Below, piece after piece: positions 26,241-35,668 of a stretch of DNA of 64,000 nt. The notes under the pieces were generated by a model that was not told where the DNA came from, made no database searches, and saw only the letters and a program-made list of their open reading frames with translations. The stretch's first letter is position 1; each line of letters begins with the position of its first letter. The position numbers were made by a program, and so were the translations under genes. The stretch covers positions 403,687 through 467,686 of the forward strand of contig NZ_PZJN01000004.1 of NCBI RefSeq assembly GCF_003206695.1. Reading direction: 5' to 3'. The stretch is from Salinicola halophyticus. GTDB lineage: Bacteria; Pseudomonadota; Gammaproteobacteria; Pseudomonadales; Halomonadaceae.

Positions 26241-26570
26241 ATGTACAAGCTCGCGTTCTTCGTTCCCGAATCTCATCTGGAAAGCGTCAAGGACGCGGTC
26301 TTCGCCAGCGGTGCCGGGCGCTTCAAGAATTACGAGGCGTGCTGCTTTCAGACGCACGGGCAGGGCCAGTTTCGGCCTCTTCAAGGCGCTCGGCCGCATA
26401 TCGGTGCGGTGGATACCCTGGAAATCGTCGAAGAGTATCGGGTCGAGCTTGTATGCGAGGATCTCCGGATACGCGCCGCGATCACGGCGCTGATCGAGGC
26501 CCACCCCTACGAAGAACCGGCCTACGACGTGTGGCCGTTGAGCGACCTGGATTCGCTGCCCCCGGGGTGA
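26241..26570 (+). CDS. YqfO-like (NIF3 C-terminal type) protein
   Basis: Small cytoplasmic protein of 109 residues. It starts MYKLAFFVPESHLESVKDAVF and ends ALIEAHPYEEPAYDVWPL, the two hallmark segments of the PII/CutA-like domain found in the middle of NIF3/YqfO proteins and as free-standing YqfO-family proteins. The fold binds metals or small ligands in relatives; the role is unknown. It is divergent from ftsB, about 225 bp apart, and convergent with a Nudix gene. Confidence 0.85.
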   Translation: MYKLAFFVPESHLESVKDAVFASGAGRFKNYEACCFQTHGQGQFRPLQGARPHIGAVDTLEIVEEYRVELVCEDLRIRAAITALIEAHPYEEPAYDVWPLSDLDSLPPG

Positions 26571-26617
26571 CAAGGGTCGTCACTCCCTGACGATCGGGGG
26601 TAACTGCAAGGCGCCGC

Positions 26618-27175
26618 TCAAGCGGAGCCGAAGTAACGCTCCCTCTCCGCCTGGCCAATCTGGCTGAGATGCAATTCGAAGGTGCCCCGGCGTCGATCAT
26701 CGAAGAAGTGCTTGAGGGTGCGCTCGATGGTCGGGAAAGCGAGCTCGTCCCAGGGAATCTGCGACTCCTCGAACAGCTCGACCTCGAGACTCTCCGGGCC
26801 GGCGGCGAAATCGCCGTCGAGATCGCCCAGGAAAATCATGTAGACCTGATTGATGTGCGGCAAGCTGATCAGGGTATACAGTGTCGGATCGGCGACGACG
26901 GCGCGGGCCTCCTCGCGCGTTTCACGCAGCGCCGCCTGCTCCACCGTCTCCGCGTTCTCCATGTAACCGGCCGGCAGCGTCCAGAACCCTTTGCGCGGTG
27001 CAATGGCCCGGCGGCAGAGCAGAATACGCTCGCCGGCGACCGGCAGCGTGCCGGCAACGATGCGTGGATTCTGATAATGGATGGTGCCGCAGGCGTCGCA
27101 CAGGAACCGCGGACGGTCGTCGCCGTCGGGAATCGCGAAACGCACGGTATGCCCGCAGTGGCTACAGTAGTTCAT
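26618..27175 (-). CDS. Nudix hydrolase with N-terminal zinc ribbon
   Basis: Hydrolase of 185 residues. The N-terminus has two Cys pairs (CSHCGHTVRF and CDACGTIHY), as in NudC-like ADP-ribose/NADH pyrophosphatases. The Nudix box runs GYMENAETVEQAALRETREE, matching Gx5Ex7REUxEE; the usual later glycine is arginine. The combination points to nucleotide-diphosphate sugars or NAD(H) as substrate, but this is inferred. It is divergent from the second Nudix gene at 27289. Confidence 0.9.
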   Translation of the reverse strand: MNYCSHCGHTVRFAIPDGDDRPRFLCDACGTIHYQNPRIVAGTLPVAGERILLCRRAIAPRKGFWTLPAGYMENAETVEQAALRETREEARAVVADPTLYTLISLPHINQVYMIFLGDLDGDFAAGPESLEVELFEESQIPWDELAFPTIERTLKHFFDDRRRGTFELHLSQIGQAERERYFGSA

Positions 27176-27288
27176 AGAGATTCAAGTCCACAGGATCGCA
27201 AATTGAGAGAGCCTCGAGTTCCCGGGACCTCGCAGGAACCGCCAGCCATCGTCGATCGGTACGCTGACCAGTCTAGAGTCGAAAGCGC

Positions 27289-27957
27289 ATGTTAGAGACA
27301 CTCCGCGAACGCCTGCAAGCACATCGCCCCTGTCAATTGGATGACGCCTACCCCCAGGCGGCGGTACTTCTCCCCATCGTCGCTCGTCCCGAGCCTACGC
27401 TACTGTTCACCCAGCGCACGGCGCATCTTGCTCAGCATGCCGGTCAGGTCGCCTTTCCGGGAGGCAAGCGTGAGCCGGAGGATCGGGATCTGCTCGCCAC
27501 GGCGCTACGGGAATCCCATGAGGAGATCGCTCTCGAGGCCGCCCAGGTCGATATCATCGGGCGCCTGAGTGATGTGATGTCGCTGCATGGCCTGCGGGTG
27601 ACGCCGTTCGTCGGCCTGATCGCCCCGGACCTGCCACTGCAGGCCGAGCCGGGCGAGATCGCCGCGATCTTCGAGGTACCGCTGCGCTACTTCATCGAGG
27701 ATCGCCGCAGTCATACCGATGTCATCCCGGTCGACGACCAACCCTGGTACGTTCCCAGCTACCCTTTCGAGAATCGCGTGATCTGGGGCCTGTCCGCGAT
27801 AATGCTGGTGGAGCTGCTGGCCGTGGGCTTCGGCAGCGATATCGCCCTGGACCGCAAGCCCGCGCAAGGGGAGTTGCGCTATCACCCGCAGCGCCGCCGC
27901 CAGACCGACACGCACACCCCGCGCGACTCCCGTGCCGCCGGCAAGATAGCCAAGTGA
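27289..27957 (+). CDS. Nudix CoA pyrophosphatase, NudL type
   Basis: Hydrolase of 222 residues. The CoA-specific motif LLFTQRTAHLAQHAGQVAFP stands directly before GGKREPEDRDL, and the Nudix box ends ALRESHEEI. Family members split CoA into phosphopantetheine and 3',5'-ADP. A basic, Thr-rich tail (about 195-222) is extra. It is 7 bp upstream of the oxygenase gene and probably co-transcribed. Confidence 0.92.
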   Translation: MLETLRERLQAHRPCQLDDAYPQAAVLLPIVARPEPTLLFTQRTAHLAQHAGQVAFPGGKREPEDRDLLATALRESHEEIALEAAQVDIIGRLSDVMSLHGLRVTPFVGLIAPDLPLQAEPGEIAAIFEVPLRYFIEDRRSHTDVIPVDDQPWYVPSYPFENRVIWGLSAIMLVELLAVGFGSDIALDRKPAQGELRYHPQRRRQTDTHTPRDSRAAGKIAK

Positions 27958-27964
27958 GTTCTCG

Positions 27965-28639
27965 ATGACGCCTATCACCGCGAATGACGCCCTTCACGAC
28001 TTCTGGGACAGCGCGCAGCTACCCGCGTTGATCGATGGTCTGGTGGAACACGGCTGGTATGTCGGCGAGGGATTTCTGGACGTGACGCTGTGCCGGGAAT
28101 TGCGGGAAGAGCTGGAGCGACTGCATCATCTGGCCGCGCTGCAGGATGCGGCCATCGGCCGTGGCGACGAGCGCACGCTGCGACGCGACATCCGAGGCGA
28201 TGCGATCCACTGGCTGGATCGCGAGAGCCTGGCACAGCGACGCTATCTGGCGTTGATGGGCGAGCTCCAGCAGCAGATCAACGTCGCGCTCTACGCGGGG
28301 CTGTTCGAATTCGAGGCCCACTTCGCCCACTATCCGCCGGAAGCTTTCTATCGCAAGCACTACGACAGTTTCCGCGGCCGAGCCAACCGCATCATCTCGA
28401 CGGTGCTCTACCTCAACCCGGACTGGCCCACCGACGGCGGTGGCGAAATGGCGCTCTACGACGAACATGACACCGAGCGCGAGGTGGCCCGCGTGCATCC
28501 CGAAGCCGGCACTTTCGCCTGCTTTCTCTCCGACCGCATTCCGCATGAAGTGCTGCCGACCCGGCTGCCTCGTATCAGCATCGCCGGCTGGTTCCGGCGC
28601 AATGCCTCGCTCGGTGGCGTGATCGACCCGGCTCGCTGA
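27965..28639 (+). CDS. 2OG-Fe(II) oxygenase family protein
   Basis: Cytoplasmic dioxygenase, 224 residues. The iron-binding HxD is in FYRKHYDSFRGRANRI, the distal histidine in RIPHEVLPT, and the 2-oxoglutarate arginine in LPRISIAGWFRR. Between them LYLNPDWPTDGGGEMALYD is the usual loop of the SM-20/prolyl-4-hydroxylase-like group. Substrate unknown. Operon with the NudL-type gene; convergent with an MFS gene 17 bp away. Confidence 0.9.
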   Translation: MTPITANDALHDFWDSAQLPALIDGLVEHGWYVGEGFLDVTLCRELREELERLHHLAALQDAAIGRGDERTLRRDIRGDAIHWLDRESLAQRRYLALMGELQQQINVALYAGLFEFEAHFAHYPPEAFYRKHYDSFRGRANRIISTVLYLNPDWPTDGGGEMALYDEHDTEREVARVHPEAGTFACFLSDRIPHEVLPTRLPRISIAGWFRRNASLGGVIDPAR

Positions 28640-28656
28640 ACCTCGTGCCCACCTGA

Positions 28657-30039
28657 TCAGTCGATCGTCGACCGCTGCCGTCCGGCGGCTTCCGCTTCAC
28701 GAACTTCCACGCCAGGCGTCACGGGTTCGCTCGTCCCCTCATCCGGCAGTGCCGTTTCCACATCCGGCACCACCTGCGAGAGGTCTTCCTGATGTTCGTG
28801 CTCGATCGCGCCCTGTACCAGCTCGTCGGTCACGCTGAGCTCGGCGCCCACCACCGACTGCTGCGGATTGGAGGTGAACGGTGCCACCGGCGTCGGTGCC
28901 GGACGCCGGCTACGCCGCCAGACGAAGAACGCCACCAGCACCGCACCCAACCCGGCCAGCGCCACGAACAGCCCCACATCGCCGACATGAATCATCAGCG
29001 GCGTGATCAGCGGCGGGCTGAGGGTCGCGCCCAGCGCATTGATCAGCAGCAGCCCCTGGCTCATTCGCACCAGCGCACCGGCCGGCGCGCGGTCGGCCGC
29101 GTGGCTCACCGCCACCGGGTAGAGCGCGAACACGCCTCCGCCGATCAGGAACAGCATGGCCGCCATCAGGCCGGGCAGATCCGGCAGCAGCATGACGCCG
29201 CCGCATAGCACTGCCAGCACCCCACCGATCAGAATCAGCACGATCTGACGGTCGTGGCGATCCGACCAGCGGCCGATCGGATACTGCAGCAGCATGCCGC
29301 CAAGAATCACGATCGCCATCATCTCGCCGATCTGCTGCACCTCGAAGCCGCTGCGCTGCAGATAGAGCGGCAGCAGGCTGTAGATCGCCGATACCGCCAG
29401 GCCCGAACCGAAACACCCCATGACGCCGGTCGGCGTCACGGTGATCAGTCGCCAGGGCGACAATGGCTCGGCGTGCTCGATCAGCGGCGAGACTCGCGGA
29501 ATCATGCCCAGCGGCAGCACCGACAACGAGGCCAGCATGGCGATGACCATGAACGGCTGACTGGCACCGGCGTGATCCGCCACGCCCAGTAGTAGCTGTC
29601 CGATGACCCCGGCGCCGTAAAGCGCGATCATGTAGAGCGCCAGCAGCCGCCCGCGAACGCGAGTGTCGGCAGCGGTCAGCAGCCAGCTCTCGATCACCAG
29701 ATAGACGCCCAGCGTCGCCCAGCCACCGATCAGGCGCAGCGTGAACCACAGCTCGGCGTTGAGCCACATGCCCTGCAGCAGCACGGTCACTGCAACCAGC
29801 GAGGCGAAGCAGGCGTACGCGCGAATGTGGCCGATCCGCAGCAACAGTCGATCGTTGAACAACGCCCCGATGGCCAGCCCGATGTAATAGGCAGCCGAGA
29901 CCCAGCCGATGGTGGTGACGGACTCACCGGCCGCATCCAGCCGCAGGGTAATCAGCGAGGCCAGAAAACCGTTGCCGATACCCAGGATGAAAAGACCCAA
30001 CAGCGGTGCCAGCGCCATGGAGAGCAACTGCCGAGACAT
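28657..30039 (-). CDS. MFS transporter, YcaD-like
   Basis: Twelve-helix inner-membrane transporter, 460 residues from ATG 30039. The frame is open further upstream but the first helix starts LSMALAPLLGLFILGIGNGF right after this ATG. The inter-helix loop motifs NDRLLLRIGH and GRWSDRHDRQ mark the two MFS halves. A polar tail of about 70 residues (after FVWRRSRRP) is longer than usual for YcaD. Substrate unknown. The upstream ribosome site is weak. Confidence 0.88.
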   Translation of the reverse strand: MSRQLLSMALAPLLGLFILGIGNGFLASLITLRLDAAGESVTTIGWVSAAYYIGLAIGALFNDRLLLRIGHIRAYACFASLVAVTVLLQGMWLNAELWFTLRLIGGWATLGVYLVIESWLLTAADTRVRGRLLALYMIALYGAGVIGQLLLGVADHAGASQPFMVIAMLASLSVLPLGMIPRVSPLIEHAEPLSPWRLITVTPTGVMGCFGSGLAVSAIYSLLPLYLQRSGFEVQQIGEMMAIVILGGMLLQYPIGRWSDRHDRQIVLILIGGVLAVLCGGVMLLPDLPGLMAAMLFLIGGGVFALYPVAVSHAADRAPAGALVRMSQGLLLINALGATLSPPLITPLMIHVGDVGLFVALAGLGAVLVAFFVWRRSRRPAPTPVAPFTSNPQQSVVGAELSVTDELVQGAIEHEHQEDLSQVVPDVETALPDEGTSEPVTPGVEVREAEAAGRQRSTID

Positions 30040-30484
30040 AAGGCCACGGACCTCGAAAATACACAGCGAATAAGCTCGGCGATCGGCACTCGAGGCACCG
30101 CAGCCGAAGATTCCGTTCGAGTCATCGTAAGACCGACTCGAACGACCAGAAAGTGGAGTAGCGGCTCGCACGCGGGATCAGCAGAATCGACTCTTGCAGC
30201 AGAGGCGACGCCACGGGCGGGAGCGAGCGCACTATACGCCCGGCCCTACGCCAAAAGAAGCCAAAAAAACGCCTGAAAAAGGCTCTATTGCGCCGCTTTG
30301 GCGCATCGCCCCGCTCATCATTATCCGGCGTTATCCAAAGAGTGCGTTTGACCTACAAAATGCTATCGAAATGACGCTTCTTGAGGCACGACCGAAGAGC
30401 TAGGTGATGGTCGATGTGACGTACCCCGTGATGCCCCAAGGCGCCGCCAGCGGCTTTTTGTCACATAACGGCGTATGCTTGGCC

Positions 30485-30498
30485 ATTAGCACGCTAAT
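30485..30498. promoter_or_regulatory. Inverted repeat in divergent MFS promoter region
   Basis: ATTAGC, two bases, GCTAAT form a perfect 14-bp dyad 42 bp before the start at 30540, in the 500-bp gap (30040-30539) between two divergent MFS genes. It could be an operator; no regulator is adjacent. The remainder of the gap holds a small GCGCC/GGCGC hairpin near 30291 and no gene I can support. Confidence 0.4.
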
Positions 30499-30539
30499 CC
30501 GCCTACTTTCCTCTTCCCCTGCCTCACGACCAGGTCACC

Positions 30540-31829
30540 ATGCCCGCAGATGCTTCCGCCAGTCCCGACAGCCCCGTTTATCGCCAGCCCGGCTTCGCGC
30601 CGTTCCTCGCTTCCCGTCTTTGCGCAGTCTTCGCCATGCAGATCCAGGCGATCGTGGTGGCGTGGCAGGTCTACGACATCACCCACGACCCATTGACGCT
30701 GGGCTACGTGGGCCTGGCGCAGTTTCTGCCGATGGTCGTGCTGCTACTGCCGGCCGGTGATGTGGTCGATCGCTTCGACCGTAAACGCATCCTCCAGCTC
30801 AGCTGGGCCGCTCAGGCACTCTGCAGCGTAATGCTGATCCTGCTGTCGTTGAAACAACCCGATTCGCCGGTGCCCTTCTATGCGGTACTGGTGCTGTTCG
30901 GGGCCGCCCGGGCGTTCACCGGGCCGACGCTGCAAAGCCTGCTGCCCCAGATCGTTCCCCGTGACCAACTGGGCAAGGCGATCGCGGTCAACTCGTCGAT
31001 CATGAAGATCGGTGTCATCGGCGGGCCGATGCTGGGCGGCCTCTTGTATGCCTTCGGCCCGACGCTGACCTACAGCGTCAACCTGGGCTGCTTTGTCGTC
31101 GCGCAACTGGCGCTGGCGGGCGTGCCGGTGCGCTATGCGTTCGAACGCATCAAGACCACCGACACCGCCTGGCAACGTTTCACCGCCGGCATCCACTACA
31201 TCCGCAACAAACCGGTGATTCTCGGCGTCATCTCGCTGGACCTGTTCGCCGTGCTGTTCGGCGGCATCGTCGCGCTGCTGCCGGTCTACGCCCACGAAAT
31301 TCTCCATGTCGGCCCGGAAGGGCTTGGCGCCTTGCGCAGCTCGATCGCCATCGGCGCCTTTCTGATGGGGCTCTATCTCGGCGTACGCGCGATCAAGCGC
31401 CACGCCGGGATGATCATGTTCGCGGCGGTGGCGGTGTTCGGCATCGCCAATCTGGTGTTCGCTCTTTCCCACTCGTTCTGGCTCTCGTTCGGCGCGCTAC
31501 TGATCGCCGGCGCCGCCGACATGATCAGCGTCTACGTGCGCCTGACGCTGTTGCAGCTGGCCACGCCGGACGAGATGCGCGGCCGGGTCAACGCCGTCAA
31601 CATGCTGTTCATCGGCGCCTCCAACGAGCTCGGCGAGTTCGAATCCGGCGTCACCGCCTCGTGGTTCGGCACCGTGCCCGCGGCGGTCACCGGCTCGGTG
31701 GGTACGCTGGCGATCGTCGGGCTATGGATGTGGAGCTTCCCGGTGCTGCGTCGCGCCGACCGGCTCGACGGCGTCGAGGAGGAACCGTTGGAGGCGCCGC
31801 GCGCGGAACCCGCCGGCAAGTCGATGTAA
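30540..31829 (+). CDS. MFS transporter, EntS-like
   Basis: Inner-membrane transporter of 429 residues in the MFS_3 (EntS/enterobactin-exporter-like) group. The N-terminus has FLASRLCAVFAMQIQAIVVA (helix 1), loop DVVDRFDRKR after helix 2, and NSSIMKIGVIGGPMLGGLLY in helix 5. The later motif FIGASNELGEFESGVTASWF is usual in this group. Substrate cannot be assigned; siderophore export is only one option and no siderophore genes are present. A 306-bp gap follows before eboD. Confidence 0.9.
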   Translation: MPADASASPDSPVYRQPGFAPFLASRLCAVFAMQIQAIVVAWQVYDITHDPLTLGYVGLAQFLPMVVLLLPAGDVVDRFDRKRILQLSWAAQALCSVMLILLSLKQPDSPVPFYAVLVLFGAARAFTGPTLQSLLPQIVPRDQLGKAIAVNSSIMKIGVIGGPMLGGLLYAFGPTLTYSVNLGCFVVAQLALAGVPVRYAFERIKTTDTAWQRFTAGIHYIRNKPVILGVISLDLFAVLFGGIVALLPVYAHEILHVGPEGLGALRSSIAIGAFLMGLYLGVRAIKRHAGMIMFAAVAVFGIANLVFALSHSFWLSFGALLIAGAADMISVYVRLTLLQLATPDEMRGRVNAVNMLFIGASNELGEFESGVTASWFGTVPAAVTGSVGTLAIVGLWMWSFPVLRRADRLDGVEEEPLEAPRAEPAGKSM

Positions 31830-32036
31830 CGCCAATGACGTTCGCCGGTGGCCAGGAGCAGAGAGCTGCCTGGTCATTTCCGGGTGGCAAGTTTGAAGCC
31901 CTGACAGTGGGTTAGCGTCATCTTTCTACCCTCGCCGACGTTTTAATGAGTGCCGACACATTCAAAAACTCGATAAGCTGCTAATACTTCGTAGCAAAAG
32001 AACCATTCTTGTCGCCTGCCCGGTACAACCCCGAAG

Positions 32037-32108
32037 CTAGCTGTGCGAAATCCAAGCTAGAGGCCAAGCGAGACCGCCCGATAACGAAGCGGTCCGCTTT
32101 TTCGTTTT
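32037..32108 (+). promoter_or_regulatory. Structured leader upstream of eboD (possible attenuator)
   Basis: Three stems can form 30-100 bp before the eboD start: CTAGCT/AGCTAG (32037-32042 with 32055-32060), GACCGC/GCGGTC (32072-32077 with 32089-32094) followed by CGCTTTTTCGTTTT, and an alternative AAGCG/CGCTT (32087-32091 with 32095-32099) that competes with the second. A T-run hairpin with an alternative partner suggests transcription attenuation or a small RNA end. It may instead only terminate the MFS gene upstream. The rest of the 31830-32135 gap shows no gene. Confidence 0.45.
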
Positions 32109-32135
32109 CGGACCCCTTACGCAGGCGATAACTCC

Positions 32136-33428
32136 ATGAACCGGCCCGCATTATCGTTTTCGATCGATGGCAATGTCGCCCTCGATTCGCCATCCTTCAC
32201 GACGCAGCCGCAGTCGATCAGGCAGCAAGATACTTTTCAACGATCATCATCGACTGAGATCCATTGGCAGCGATTTTCGGTTGCCTATGACTACCCCGTC
32301 GCGTTTACCCGCGAAATCTTCTCCCCCGACAACTCGCTACTGGCCGACGCCATTTCACGCAAAGAGCCGGGCAAGAATCACCGCTGCCTGATTTACGTCG
32401 ACGCCGGCATTGCCGCTACCTGGCCGGATCTCGAGTCCCGAATCAACGCCTACTTCGCTACCCATGCGAGTCAGATGACCCTGGTGACCGCACCGATTAC
32501 CGTACCGGGTGGAGAAGCCATCAAGACCAACCGGGAGACGATCGACCAGGTGCTGGAAGATATCCAGCGCTTCGGTGTCGATCGACATGCCTACGTCATC
32601 GTAATCGGCGGCGGCGCAGTGCTGGATGCACTCGGACTCGCCGCGGCCATGGGCCATCGCGGTGTGCGATTGATTCGCCTGCCGACCACCGTGCTGTCGC
32701 AGAACGACAGCGGCGTCGGGGTCAAGAATGCCGTCAACTTCAAAGGCCACAAGAACTTTATCGGCACCTTCGCGCCGCCCTGGGCGGTGCTCAACGACTT
32801 CGACTTCCTGAGCACACTCTCACGACGGGACCGAATCGCCGGTATCTCCGAAGCGATCAAGGTGGCTTTGATTCGCGATGGCGCTTTCTTCGACTGGCTG
32901 GAAGCCAATGCCGATTCGTTGGCCGAGTTCGACCCGCGCACCGAAGAGATCATGATCCGGCGCAGTGCCGAACTGCACATGCAGCAGATCGGCCGCGGTG
33001 GCGACCCGTTCGAGCTGGGCTCGTCGCGCCCGCTGGATTACGGGCACTGGTCAGCGCACAAACTCGAGGCGTTGACCCACCACGGCATCAGCCACGGTGA
33101 AGCCGTCGCCATCGGCATCGCCCTCGATGCCCGTTATTCCGTATTGACGGGCCTGCTCCCCGTCGGTGCCGAGTGGCGCATCGTGTGGCTGTTAAAGCGC
33201 CTGGGTCTGCCGGTCTTCCATGCCCAGTTGCTGGAAATCGAAGACGATGGCCAGCCCGCCATACTGACGGGCCTCAGCGAATTCCAGGAACATCTCGGCG
33301 GTGAGCTGACGATCACGCTGCTGTCCGGCCTGGGTCGTGGGCATGACGTTCACGAGATCGATGAAACCACCATGACAGCCGCGATCGACTGGCTGCGAGA
33401 AGAGGCGAATAGCCATGCAGCTGCCTGA
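32136..33428 (+). CDS. eboD: EboD, 3-dehydroquinate synthase-like cyclase
   Basis: Sugar-phosphate cyclase fold, 430 residues. NAD-binding VIGGGAVLDALGLAAA is followed by RLPTTVLSQNDSGVGVKNAV and GISEAIKVALIRDG. The zinc-site histidine segments (YGHWSAHKLEALTHHGISHG) and the HGEAVAIG motif are kept, so it is likely a working enzyme. It is not the housekeeping AroB: it has an N-terminal extension of about 40 residues and sits with the other ebo genes. Overlaps eboE by 14 bp. Its substrate in the ebo system is not known to me. The ribosome site is weak. Confidence 0.93.
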   Translation: MNRPALSFSIDGNVALDSPSFTTQPQSIRQQDTFQRSSSTEIHWQRFSVAYDYPVAFTREIFSPDNSLLADAISRKEPGKNHRCLIYVDAGIAATWPDLESRINAYFATHASQMTLVTAPITVPGGEAIKTNRETIDQVLEDIQRFGVDRHAYVIVIGGGAVLDALGLAAAMGHRGVRLIRLPTTVLSQNDSGVGVKNAVNFKGHKNFIGTFAPPWAVLNDFDFLSTLSRRDRIAGISEAIKVALIRDGAFFDWLEANADSLAEFDPRTEEIMIRRSAELHMQQIGRGGDPFELGSSRPLDYGHWSAHKLEALTHHGISHGEAVAIGIALDARYSVLTGLLPVGAEWRIVWLLKRLGLPVFHAQLLEIEDDGQPAILTGLSEFQEHLGGELTITLLSGLGRGHDVHEIDETTMTAAIDWLREEANSHAAA

Positions 33429-34599
33429 TGATCTGGGTCAACTGACCTACTGTCTCAATATTCATCCGACCCAGACATGGGAAGCTGTGCGTGAAGCGCT
33501 GCTAGGGCCGGTGAAACGGGTGCGTGAAGCCGTCTCCCCCGAGGCGACCTTCGGCGTGGGGTTGCGCCTGTCGGCTCAGGCGCTGGAGGAGCTTCGCGCC
33601 CCCGATGCACGGGCCGAGCTCAAGGACATTCTCGCCCGGGAGAACTACCGCATAGTGACCATGAACGGATTCCCGTTCGGCCCCTTCCACGGCATCCCGG
33701 TCAAACAGAACGTCTATCAGCCCGACTGGAAGCAGCGCGCCCGGCTCGACTACACCTGCTGGCTGGCCGATCTGATGAGTGAACTCGGTGCCGCTGGCGA
33801 CACCTTGAGCCTGAGCACCGTGCCCGGTACCTATAAGCCGCTGGCCGAGGGCGCGGAAGCGCAGATGGCGGACAATCTGCTCAAGGCGGCGGCTCACTGT
33901 GTCGAGCTCGCCCAGAAGACCCAGGTGACCATCGCTATTGCACTGGAGCCCGAGCCCCACTGCTTCCTGGAAACCATCGCGGAAACCGTTGCCTTCTTCC
34001 GCGACTGGCTCTATTCCGACGCTGCCGCAGTTCGCCTGAGCGAACTCAGTGGCTTGTCGCTCGACGAGGCGAAGCAGGCGCTGCCACGCCACCTCGGCGT
34101 CTGCTACGACGTCTGTCACGCCGCGGTCGAGTTCGAAGATCCAACCACCAGCATCGAAGCCCTGCGCATGGCAGGCATTCCCATCCACAAGCTGCAACTG
34201 AGCGCGGCGCTGCGGATTCCGCAATTCGATGCCACCAAACGCGAAGCGCTGGCGCCATTCTGCGAACGCACCTATCTACACCAGGTCGTGGTCGCCGCAG
34301 ATGACGGGCTGGTGCGGTATGCGGACCTCCCCGAGGCTTTGGCTGACGACGCCCGCACCGATGGCGAGGAGTGGCGAGTGCACTTTCACGTGCCGATCTT
34401 CGTGGACGCCATTGCGCCGTTCGAGACCACGCAGTCGTTTCTCGCCGAGATTCTCGCTCTGCATCGTCAGCAGCCGATTTCCCAGCACCTGGAAGTGGAG
34501 ACCTACACATGGCAGGTATTACCGGAGAACCTACGCACCGAGAGCGTGGAGACGGCGGTGGCGCGAGAGCTGACCTGGGTCAAACAGCAGCTGACTTGA
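33415..34599 (+). CDS. eboE: EboE, xylose-isomerase-like TIM-barrel protein
   Basis: Cytoplasmic protein of 394 residues, sugar isomerase/AP-endonuclease TIM-barrel type. The N-terminal LTYCLNIHPTQTWEAVREAL is diagnostic of the EboE family. Metal-site candidates include E in ALEPEPHCFLETIAETV, D/H in CYDVCHAAVEFED, and the late FHVPIFVDAI. Known as metabolite traffic protein EboE in cyanobacterial ebo clusters. It overlaps eboD and is followed by eboC after 8 bp, so the three form one transcript. Confidence 0.93.
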   Translation: MQLPDDLGQLTYCLNIHPTQTWEAVREALLGPVKRVREAVSPEATFGVGLRLSAQALEELRAPDARAELKDILARENYRIVTMNGFPFGPFHGIPVKQNVYQPDWKQRARLDYTCWLADLMSELGAAGDTLSLSTVPGTYKPLAEGAEAQMADNLLKAAAHCVELAQKTQVTIAIALEPEPHCFLETIAETVAFFRDWLYSDAAAVRLSELSGLSLDEAKQALPRHLGVCYDVCHAAVEFEDPTTSIEALRMAGIPIHKLQLSAALRIPQFDATKREALAPFCERTYLHQVVVAADDGLVRYADLPEALADDARTDGEEWRVHFHVPIFVDAIAPFETTQSFLAEILALHRQQPISQHLEVETYTWQVLPENLRTESVETAVARELTWVKQQLT

Positions 34600-34607
34600 G
34601 CGTGCCG

Positions 34608-35528
34608 ATGTCAGAACCAGAGTCTTCCACGCTACGGAGTTCAAGGGTGCCCGGGCTCAACTCCAAGGTCTGGCTGGAGCTGGGCCGGGTTTCCAACCTG
34701 CCCACGGTCTGGAGCAACGCGCTGGCCGGCATCGTGTTGGCCGGCGCCGGGGCGGGCGCTCTATGGCACTCCCCCTCGGCTCTCGCTCTGCTTCTGGCTT
34801 TGACGCTGTTTTACCTCGGCGGGATGTACCTCAATGACGCTTGCGATGCCGAGATCGACGCGCGTGAGCGCGCCGATCGGCCTATCCCGCGGGGCGACAT
34901 CGATCGTTTGATCGTCACGCTGCTGGGGGCCGGGATGCTCGCACTGGGTAGCCTGCTGCTGTTTCTGAGCGATCTCTCCGCCGGGGTGATGGGGCTTGCA
35001 CTGGTCGCCGCGATCCTGAGCTACGACTGGTGGCACAAGCGGATCGGCTGGAGCCCGGTACTGATGGGGGCGTGCCGCCTGCTGACCTACCTGACGGCCG
35101 CTCTGGCTTTCACCAGCACGCTCAACGACATGGTCATCTGGGGCGCGCTCGGTCTCGCCTGTCATGTCGTCGGCCTGACCTATGCCGCTCGTCAGGAGGC
35201 CTACGACCGGCTGGGTGCCGCCTGGCCCCTCGGCGTATTGGCCGTACCCGTCGTCCTGATGCTGGCGACCATGCTGACCGGCCCTGAACCTTCGCTGCTC
35301 GCCCTGGCGCTGTGGCTGGGCTATCTGGCCTGGGGAGCACGCTGCCTGATGTGGCTGGTTCGCCGCGCGCCGGGAGACGTGCCCCGTGCCGTCGTGGGTC
35401 TGATCGCCGCCATCTCGCTCTATGATGCCACGCTGATGGCGGCCATGGGCGCTGATGGGATGGCTTTGCTGGGCGTGCTGGCATTCGTCGCGACCTTGGC
35501 GCTGCAGCGAGTAACTTCCGGCACTTGA
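34608..35528 (+). CDS. eboC: EboC, UbiA-type prenyltransferase homologue
   Basis: Polytopic membrane protein of 306 residues from ATG 34608. The UbiA signature NDxxDxxxD is present as NDACDAEID (N76, D77, D80, D84), followed by ERADRPIPRGDI. Seven to nine hydrophobic segments follow. The second Asp-rich motif is less clear, the region being LTYAARQEAYDRLGAAWP. It probably acts on a prenylated or aromatic intermediate at the membrane. The open frame continues upstream within eboE but is not used. A bidirectional terminator follows. Confidence 0.92.
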   Translation: MSEPESSTLRSSRVPGLNSKVWLELGRVSNLPTVWSNALAGIVLAGAGAGALWHSPSALALLLALTLFYLGGMYLNDACDAEIDARERADRPIPRGDIDRLIVTLLGAGMLALGSLLLFLSDLSAGVMGLALVAAILSYDWWHKRIGWSPVLMGACRLLTYLTAALAFTSTLNDMVIWGALGLACHVVGLTYAARQEAYDRLGAAWPLGVLAVPVVLMLATMLTGPEPSLLALALWLGYLAWGARCLMWLVRRAPGDVPRAVVGLIAAISLYDATLMAAMGADGMALLGVLAFVATLALQRVTSGT

Positions 35529-35575
35529 ACACTGGGAGAGGTAGCATTTGATCGACGACAACCTCTGAAACACAA

Positions 35576-35614
35576 AAAGCCGGGGCGGCATCGTGAAGGT
35601 GCCGCTCCGGCTTT
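35576..35614. terminator. Bidirectional terminator between eboC and eboF
   Basis: AAAGCCGG plus GGCGGCA pair with TGCCGC and CCGGCTTT around a TCGTGAAGG loop (one imperfect position). A-run and T-run flank the stem, so it can stop both the eboDEC transcript and the converging eboF transcript. Confidence 0.85.
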
Positions 35615-35668
35615 CCTGCGTTTCTCGATATCTCCTATGCCATGACTCGACGCTGAAGCGCGACCGCC

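Noticed and set aside
32136..33428. Housekeeping aroB
   Set aside because: Overlaps eboE, has a long N-terminal extension and lies within the ebo set rather than beside aroK or a damX-like gene.
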